A DNA stretch of 64,000 nucleotides from Watersipora subatra (Eukaryota; Bryozoa; Gymnolaemata; Cheilostomatida; Watersiporidae): the NCBI RefSeq assembly GCF_963576615.1, contig NC_088710.1:4568001-4632000 (forward strand). The letters run 5' to 3'. Positions within the stretch are counted from its first letter, which is position 1, and each line of letters opens with the position of its first letter. Positions 56,940-64,000 of the stretch are shown here, piece after piece. The position numbers and the translations under genes were made by a program. The notes below the pieces were generated by a model. It searched no databases. It saw nothing but the letters and a program-made list of their open reading frames with translations, and was not told where the DNA came from.

Positions 56940-58560
56940 CCTTGTGACAGCAAGAAGTGGTACTGGGGACTTGTGGGCTAGTTCTGTTCTTGAGATCCTA
57001 GCTATTAGGTCTTTAGGCAATATCCTACTGCTAATGTTGCTGGATGAACTCATGGGGGATGCCGTCAAGGGTTTCATTTACCGATGGTTCTTTTATTGGT
57101 GCTGGTATGTCCTGTCTTTCATCACCTTGTTATCGACCACCAGTGCCCTACCTTGAAACATGTTCCCTGTTCCTGCATAAATCATTACCTGGTTGATGTA
57201 CGGCTACCACTTTCCTTCTTTGAGTTCTCAGCAACACCGAAGATTTAGGAAGTATTCCTAGGTTTTTGACAATTATTAACTAGTTTTGTCTAGAGGCTAT
57301 ATGACATAATATCTAGAGGTCTCATGTAGCATGTCTTTTGTTGTACCAGTCTTCTTGCTTGACCTTTTCATTTGCTTCAAAAATTTTCAGGCACCTCAAG
57401 TCACTGTTGTGTTCAGTGAGTATGCCCATCAAGTTTATTGACTGGTTATTCTAGAGTTGTGAAGGAGCTTCTCTGCTTCCCCGTCGCTCTAGGCACGCCT
57501 CGGAGTGCTTGTAAAAGGTTGCACATCAAAATTTTTGCATCAGTTAATGAAACTTGTTGAGCACAAATTGTGGGCTATTAGCCATAATTACTGTGTTAAA
57601 ACATCTGACACACAAAGCAGTTTTTTTACGTTGTCTGTGATTGCCCTGGAGTATGGCAAGTCCTGCAATTCTTTAACACAAATGAAGTGACTGTAGTAGT
57701 CTAGGTAACATTTCTAATCTTTTTCAAAAGGGTCCTTTCCTGGCCATCAAACTATATTAGCTGCTAGTCAAATACTTTAAGTCTCACCTTGATGACCTTT
57801 ATGAATGTCTTCAAATATCTTACCTCGCTCAAGTGGAGGAACAAACATTTTGTTCATAAAAAATACCAAATCGTTCATTTTAGTCAGAGAATCCTTAAAT
57901 GAGTCAAATGGTCTCGGAATCTCAGGAATCTGTTTAAAATTAGGTCAATCTTCAGCCATAAATTTGGTAATTAGTTTTCCAGCTTCATCCTTGAGAAGTG
58001 CAGCTTTAGTTCTCTCCACTCTACTGGCAGTAATGGGTGGGTCGTTAAAGAATTCCAAGGACTTGAGCGGCTCACTCGTCAAATTCTAATCTTTGCAGTT
58101 CGCAAAAACCAAACATTTTTGCCAATTGATTCACCTAGAACCAACTTACTATCTGAAGTGTATACCGTTTGGTATGTGTAAGCCATCATCTTCAGACAAA
58201 ATCACTGAACTCTAATTAGAAGCTTATATAACTTGTTACTCTTTAACTCAGCTAACAATGATTTGTGGTCTGTTTCAATGAAAGTTTTCTTGTCTGATAT
58301 CTAGTCAGAAAACTTATCGCATACCCAACAGATTTCCAACGCTGCCTTAATGTGCACTGATTCTTTGTCCGTCGCCAGCAAGGCTTGAAAGGCATGTGGT
58401 AGTTTTATGGTCTGCTAGCGACCCAGGCAAGCGAGAATGGTACGAGTAGATTCGCTGATAGCAGTAATTGAGTAGACGTAAGTGTAGTTTGTTGTTTAAT
58501 GACATTTATTTGTCATCTGAACTACTGTGAAGTCTGTGGTTTCTCGTTTCAGCTTGCTGA
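56940..58560 (-). pseudogene. Ty3/gypsy relic 5 (RNase H and integrase)
   Basis: Minus-strand order: RNase H (ALEICWVCDKFSDYI-like, then FIETDHKSLLAELKSNKLY, 58.2-58.35 kb), then the linker TYQTVYTSDSKLVLGES. The integrase N-terminal part (KDEAGKLITKFMAED, FVPPLERGKIFEDIHKGHQG) is at 57.8-58.0 kb and the zinc-binding region (ANIVWWPGKD) at 57.75 kb. The core (HFICVKELQDLPYSRAITDN, NFDVQPFTSTPRRA, SDGEAEKLL) is at 57.47-57.7 kb. Numerous stops. RT and gag are not present to the right, so it is truncated at its 5' side. Confidence 0.75.
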
Positions 58561-60140
58561 TATAAATGGTGTAACTTAATAAGTGCTAACGCAGAGTAAT
58601 AATTTGTGACCCAATGTAAGAAGGTTCTAAAAAGACAGAGCAGGAGAGCCAAGCCAATGGATGACACCAATCGAGACACTACCTGCCGTCAGCCAATGAA
58701 ATCGCCCAGCAATGCTAATCAACCCAAAGCATCAAAGACCACCAAGGTGTTATCACAGGTGCTATCCGGTCACCTTGGCTATGAACAAACTGTATAAACA
58801 AGCAGTAATACTTCTAATGCCCAGCTCAGTGCAACAGTGTGTACACTAGAAAAGATTCTCTACACTCCCACCTAATTTCTTTAAAATTTAACAAACTGTA
58901 TAAGATAATACTACAAATTACTAAATGTTCTGCTTAAACTACACTATAATGTTAGAGGTAGTAGATGGCGGAGGCTAACTATTGATAATGATACTAACTA
59001 TTGATATGCTATTAGACTGAACAAGATTAACGATGATGCTTAACATTTTATAATGCATAGTTTTTGAATTGGTCTCTCAAGTACTACTTTTGCATTTCGC
59101 TGTCTTTCTTTGTTGTCTAAGTCTAAGGATCCAACCATTACCAACCACTTGCTGACTTTATAATTAGGACCCTTGTGTCCAGCAATAATTCTTCCAGTTT
59201 TCTACATGTTTTTTGGTTTATTTTCATTTACTAGCAAGACTGTCGTCTGCGTTCAGATTAGGTTGAGAGTAGTCTGGTTGCCACAGGGCATTTTCGTGTC
59301 ACTTTTTTACAAAGGAGGCATGACTATGGAGTATATAGAGTCCTATGTTTAACAGATGGACCAGGCATCCTTAAGCTTTTCAATTACACCTGCCGGTGAT
59401 ACTATTGTTAAGCAGTGATAATTGGCCATTGAAAGGGAGAGTAGAAATATATAAACAACTTTTAATATAAACAGTTTTTTTACATTACCAACAGCTTTAC
59501 TAAAAAATATCTAGACTTTTGTTAATACGGCAGCTGTTTAGGCCCCGCGATAGCAATTAGGTACTTGTCTGTTTCCGGTATTGCTTGGTTAGCAACTGTT
59601 GTTATCGTTGGTATTAACAATAAAAATTTACTATTTTGACTTGAGTTGATTCCCACTGCTAACTATAGTGGATTGCATAGTTCATTACAATAGAGTACCG
59701 CATCCTAGCAGGCTTATGAGCTTTGCTAATTGAACTGAGCCGGCAGTCGAACGTTTTTGTGAGCTATTGAGCAGTACTGTCTACAAAAAGCCTTAGAGGT
59801 CCTTTGAAAAATAATTAAAACCACCTTAATAACTCGAATTGCTTGTATTTTGTAAAAACTATATTGAATAGTGGGTGACTTTTGCTTGTGAGTCAAAATA
59901 TTAAAAAATTTCGCAAGCTGCAAGGAATTTTAAACCTGAAAAAACTAAGGTGAAAAATCAGCCAACTTGTTCGTCTACTTCATCCTTTTATTGAATAATC
60001 AAATGATTTATCAATCAACAAATAAATGATTTGCTTCATTCTTCTTGCTTCATTCAAATTTCTGCATACAATCCACCTCATCACTAATTTGCAAAGACAA
60101 GGCAGCTTATTGTTAGTTGGTGTGTGCTGCAATCCAATAG
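58561..60140. other. No gene recognised
   Basis: This stretch separates gypsy 5 from the hAT fragment at 60143. A basic 63-residue plus frame at 58606-58797 (KRQSRRAKPMDDT) has no domain I know and no splice context. Confidence 0.35.
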
Positions 60141-60142
60141 AT

Positions 60143-60253
60143 CAGGGGTGTCAAATTCATTTTCACCAAGAGCCACATCAGCGTAATGGATGTCCTCAAA
60201 GGGCCAGATGTAACTTATGATTGTAATCAAATGTAATTGAATAATGTAAAATA
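60143..60253 (+). mobile_element. 5' end of a hAT MITE, truncated
   Basis: CAGGGGTGTCAAATTCATTT followed by CCAAGAGCCACAT and GGGCCAGATGTAA is the characteristic start of a widespread hAT MITE type. The matching right end is not found in the window. The fragment stops where the GC-rich block begins. Confidence 0.7.
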
Positions 60254-60990
60254 ATGTAAAGGTCGGGCCCCGGTAGCTGAGCCAGCTTTACTTTTCCTAG
60301 CAAGGCAGTGCAGTCTGAACACTGGGCCTTCCCCTCGTCGGCCTGCCTGACACACCTAGTGGTCGGGTCAGGCCGCGGCTGGGTATCCGCAGTTCAGGCT
60401 CACTTGGAAGGCTAGCACGGCCTGCTCTCTGAGACCCTATCTTGGCTAGTTTAGGTCCCGACTACTTACTGGAGGGCCTGATTTCCAATTCTATCGCATT
60501 TCTGATCAGGTCCGATCGTAACGTACCCCACCCCTAACCTTCCTTAGGTGTCTCCCCCAAGCAGTTCGTGTTTCGAAGCCAGAGCAGTTCTGGCGGAAGG
60601 ATCCTCCTTATGCCAACCAGGCAGGCATCAAACGTAGGCAGTTTATAAGAATAAGTATAGTGTATTTAGCGTATATCAGTACATGTATAACTTCGTCTTG
60701 ACAGTATAAAATCCGTTAGCAGAATCCCAAAGAGTTGGCTTATGCCTTCTCCTTTTATACTATTTGCTCCGCCCACAATTATATAACATTCATTGTTTCA
60801 CATCAGGCCTGTGAGGCAGGCCCAGACAATAGGCATAATGGTGTGCTAGCAGGCCTGTGAAGCAGGCCCCAAAAATATAGTATTATATAACAGTTTTACC
60901 AGGGTATTATATAACCGGTTAAGAAATATACATACGTGACTAGGCATAATGTGGTCTCAAGCACAACACATGGTTTAGTATAGTCCCGTC
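60254..60990 (-). repeat. GC-rich block and adjoining sequence, candidate 3' LTR of gypsy 6
   Basis: 60254-60640 is conspicuously GC-rich (GGGCCCCGGTAGCTGAGCC at the left edge). It is followed by AT-rich sequence with a repeated AGGCCTGTGA-GCAGGCCC word (about 60803 and 60850). On the minus strand a purine tract GTGGAGGACGGGA at about 61000 could be the polypurine tract before an LTR. TG begins the forward sequence at 60254. Without the second LTR in the window this remains a hypothesis. Confidence 0.35.
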
Positions 60991-61499
60991 CTCCACAATA
61001 AATTTAACTAATCTCTGATATTAAATTACTCTGACTTTATTATTTAAAATCGCAAAGAGAACAGTTGCACAGTAAAACATGCAGAACACTGTTTTTCGGA
61101 CAATAATCAGAAAATTTACACAATACCCATTAACATGGGCATGCTTTCAGTAAAATTACAAATTGTAAGCTGCTAAGAACATGAATTTGTTTGCGTACAC
61201 CCATTAAACCTGCAAACAATAAATAATTGCAACAGCAGCAAAACAAAATCAATATGTAAGCAGCTAAAGACAAAAAGGTTGACTTAGTTCACAGCTACAT
61301 TGTTCAAATTAGGTTTAAGAGGAGATGCTGCCTGTCCTTGAACACACCAAGTGGATATCCTCACTAGCATTAATTGATCATGTTCTGAAAATACCAAAAA
61401 ACAAAATGCAAGCACAAACATTAAATTATTTTTCTTGTTTGAATTAAATTTAACTATATTCTAATTAAATTGAAAAAGTGCTTACCTTTGTGTTTTATG

Positions 61500-64000
61500 A
61501 CTGGATGTCTGACACCATTTTCCAGTGCCACCATGTTCCAGTGACACCATGTTGCTAGTGTGTCAATATCTGACTTTAGGTCCTGGGCTTAGGCAATCTT
61601 TAGGATGGTATGGAGGTTGTCATCAGTGAGTTGTGATCTGTGCTTGTTTTTGTTCAGATTTTGTTGGAAATTTTGTCAGTGCATGTAAAATGTGACTCAA
61701 ACTCTATTTGGACTAATGTTCTACATGGCAAATTCTAAACCAAGTGATTCGCTTGACTTTTGAATGTGATTTCGAGTTTTCCTAACATCACCTCTATCAG
61801 TTGCAATGATATATGAGCGAGGCTCATCACACTTGGAGTTTGCTTTTTCTAACACCCATTTCTCTGCTACATGTTCTCTAACCTGTTACCCATTTTTAGC
61901 ACTACTAATTCACTCACAGCCCTGCGATAATTGCACAGATTCAGCTTTGCCTGAATGTCTTTTCTGTATGCTTGCAACTACTTGTAATCATATTACCTAT
62001 GGTCTAAGTGCGCCAAACTTCCTTGAAAATTTCCCTGTGTATATCAAACCTGTAAGATGATGGATAGTGCCGGTAATTTATGCTTCAGCTATACCGTTAG
62101 ACTGGGGTCTAACGGTATAGCTGAAGTATAAATTAGATCTTATCATGTTTTCTAAACCAAACGGAGTGAAAAGGTCATCAAACTGAGCAATAATATCAAT
62201 GATTGTCACTGATCTTATTTGTTTGACTTTGTTGGTCACCATTTTAAATAGTGGCCAGCAATGACTACAAACTAGTTAGCAGGGATGTTCTTAATTGGAA
62301 TGCCTCCATCTCAAACAGATACTGTGGTAACTCATATGGCATCATAGATTCCTTTTTTTCTCAGCTATGTTTTCTCTACACTGACGGCAGCTAGCTATCA
62401 TCTCTGCAATGTGAGTCTGCATTCTAACCCAAAATACTGTCGTTTAGACTAAGCTGATGGTTTTGTTCATGCCTGGATGACTAGCCTAATGTTCAGTATT
62501 TTGTTTGGCTATTTTGTTTGACTATTTAAACTGTACTTTGTTTTGCAAGTAGAACTATGAGTATATCATCCAAAAATAGAAGCTCATCATGAATGCTCAT
62601 CTCGTTCCTATATTGCCAATTTTTTTGTCAACAAATTTACATCGTTTTTTTGTGGTTTAGCCATCCAAGTGACACATGTTCAGATAAAACCAGCAGCTTT
62701 TCATTTTTTGTTTTGTTTTGATATTTGGTACGTGCTGTAAGTGATGTGAACAGCTTGTCCTTCTCACTGACAATGGGTGAAAACTATCTGCCTCTACAGT
62801 GCCTATTTGCACATCATATTTGCCTCTACTAAGAGTGTCTGCAACTTCCATTTTGTGCCTCCTCTGTACACTAGATTTACTATGTTTCCACGACGCGCAT
62901 GATATGCATTTGGAGTTGTGCGCGCATGATATGCATTTGGAGTTGTGCGCGCATGATATGCATTTGGAGTTGTGCGCAAGTTGAGTTACTGCGCAAGTTG
63001 AGTTACTGCGCAATTAAGTGTTTTAATGAACATCCATTCGATGCGCATTTAATGCCAACACTTCACCCTATAGGCCGAGTATTAAGCTGATTAATTACCC
63101 CATAAATAGCTACACAGTTTTGTCAGGCTTAGCTTAGCAGCATTTATTCGGAACATTCGCGCATTGGAGCTGCTCAACTCGAAATAAAAATGACTAGAGC
63201 GTGAAATTTTTTAAAATTAAATAGCCTGCGTGATATTTTAATGCGCATCATTCGCAAGTGCCATTTCCATCATATGCAAGCATGATGGATTCGATAAAGT
63301 TTTGCGAATCACAAAACTTGCTTAGCTTGCAGATTTGTGCCGTTTCCACTATGTGGATAGCTTGCGGATTTGCTCAACTTGCGCATCATGCGGGCCATAA
63401 AAACATAGCGATTGAAGCCATAGGCTCGGAGGTGCATGACCATTTTTTTAACTTAGGTGAAAGAATATTGTCTATTGGCTTCCACATGATTGATACTAGT
63501 GGTTGGTGATCAGTTTGAATTGGGAAAACATTGTCCCTATAAACATAATAAGGAAATTTCCTACAGCCAAAAACACTGCCAACAGCTCTATTATATTTGT
63601 GCGTAGCAGATTTGGGTTTTTGTCATTGATTTAGTCACATACTCAATAGGTCCTCTTTCTTGCATCACAGCAGTGCCTAAAGTGAGTGATGATGGGTCCA
63701 CCGGTACGGTAACCCCTTTGATTCTGTCCTAGCGTTTCAGCTCAAGCCTTTTATAGGTTGACTTTTGTGAATTTTTTTTACACTTATTTCTCCATACGAA
63801 ATCAGTGCATTTTTAATCAGCTGGCATACTGGTTGAGTCCTGTTTGCTAGATCTTTGTAAAACTTGCTCAGATAATTGACTACGGCCACAAACTGCATCA
63901 CTTCATTTTTTGCTGCTTGGTGATTTTATATTTAGAATTGCATCGACCCTATCATGCTTTGGTGAAAAACTATCAGACAGCACATAGCTCAAAAACGCTA
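61500..64000 (-). pseudogene. Ty3/gypsy relic 6 (RT end, RNase H, integrase), runs off right edge
   Basis: Minus-strand order from the edge: RT tail (SPKHDRVDAILNI, 63.94 kb), then RNase H (VTVPVDPSSLTLGTAVMQE, 63.68 kb; SMTKTQICYAQI, 63.62 kb). VADTLSRGKYD (62.85 kb) ends the linker. Integrase HHCC region: VFWVRMQTHIAEMIASCRQC (62.4-62.44 kb) and the H-G-M-N-K-T start at 62.48 kb. Traces of the core follow. Stops are common. A 0.5-kb block with tandem repeats (62.89-63.4 kb) interrupts the RNase H to integrase linker. Gag and the first part of RT should lie to the right of the window. Confidence 0.75.
62895..63009. repeat. 27-bp x3 and 17-bp x2 tandem repeats
   Basis: Three exact 27-bp units starting GCGCATGATATGCATTTGG (62895-62921, 62922-62948, 62949-62975) are followed by two exact 17-bp units GCAAGTTGAGTTACTGC (62976-62992, 62993-63009). 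The units share GCGCA edges. The identity of the copies indicates recent expansion. Confidence 0.97.

Noticed and set aside
58606..58797. Basic 63-residue plus-strand frame
   Set aside because: No domain, no splice signals and no conservation cue; isolated between TE relics.
62895..63009. Short regular repeats as a CRISPR-like array
   Set aside because: Units are directly adjacent without spacers, and the genome is eukaryotic; these are tandem duplications.

Overview
The window is AT-rich metazoan nuclear DNA. The evidence is spliced genes with GT-AG introns, a rabphilin/Noc2-type gene that is specific to animals, and a very dense load of animal-type transposable elements (TEs). A marine invertebrate fits, but the phylum cannot be fixed from the sequence. 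There are no bacterial operons, CRISPR arrays or recognisable tRNA or rRNA genes.

Left part (1-12 kb): this is the only convincing host gene territory. Three minus-strand exons (8804-8907, 6747-6902, 5571-5700) splice in phase into the N-terminal Rab-binding region and the first half of the FYVE-type zinc finger of a rabphilin-3A/Noc2 homologue. The rest of that gene must lie beyond the left edge or in an exon I could not see. A candidate TATA box with a nearby perfect hairpin lies about 2.8 kb upstream (11.70-11.78 kb). A TA-flanked inverted-repeat element (1524-4306) carrying a nested hAT-type element (2689-4033) occupies the far left.

Middle (12-24.5 kb): two degenerate LINE retrotransposons lie on the minus strand. 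The second is split in its endonuclease by a 3.7-kb PIF/Harbinger DNA transposon (15772-19476). That transposon looks complete: 20-bp perfect terminal inverted repeats, a 3-exon MADF/BESS-like DNA-binding gene, and a convergent 5-exon DDE transposase with all splice phases intact. Next comes a decayed copy (20461-24438) of a gene with VDDK, SDGGPDH and NPTE motifs. I read it as an uncharacterised DDE/RNase-H-like transposase family with cysteine-rich C-terminal segments.

Right part (25-64 kb): nested retroelement relics. They comprise a LINE ORF1 with a PHD-like finger, interrupted by a hAT MITE with a perfect 8-bp target duplication; a Ty3/gypsy element with two LTRs (27.2-31.35 kb); a BEL/Pao element whose pieces are spread over about 31.6-42.1 kb with hAT and Tigger-like insertions between them; a TA-flanked element with an internal hAT MITE (42.4-45.1 kb); four further gypsy relics; a ZBED-like hAT relic; and a gag-only BEL/Pao element with paired LTRs (52789-55027). 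Every retroelement whose orientation I could read is on the minus strand.

Almost every protein-like stretch to the right of 12 kb is TE-derived and broken. The exceptions are the two Harbinger genes, which read as intact after splicing. All domain calls rest on reading the translation by eye. No database search was possible.
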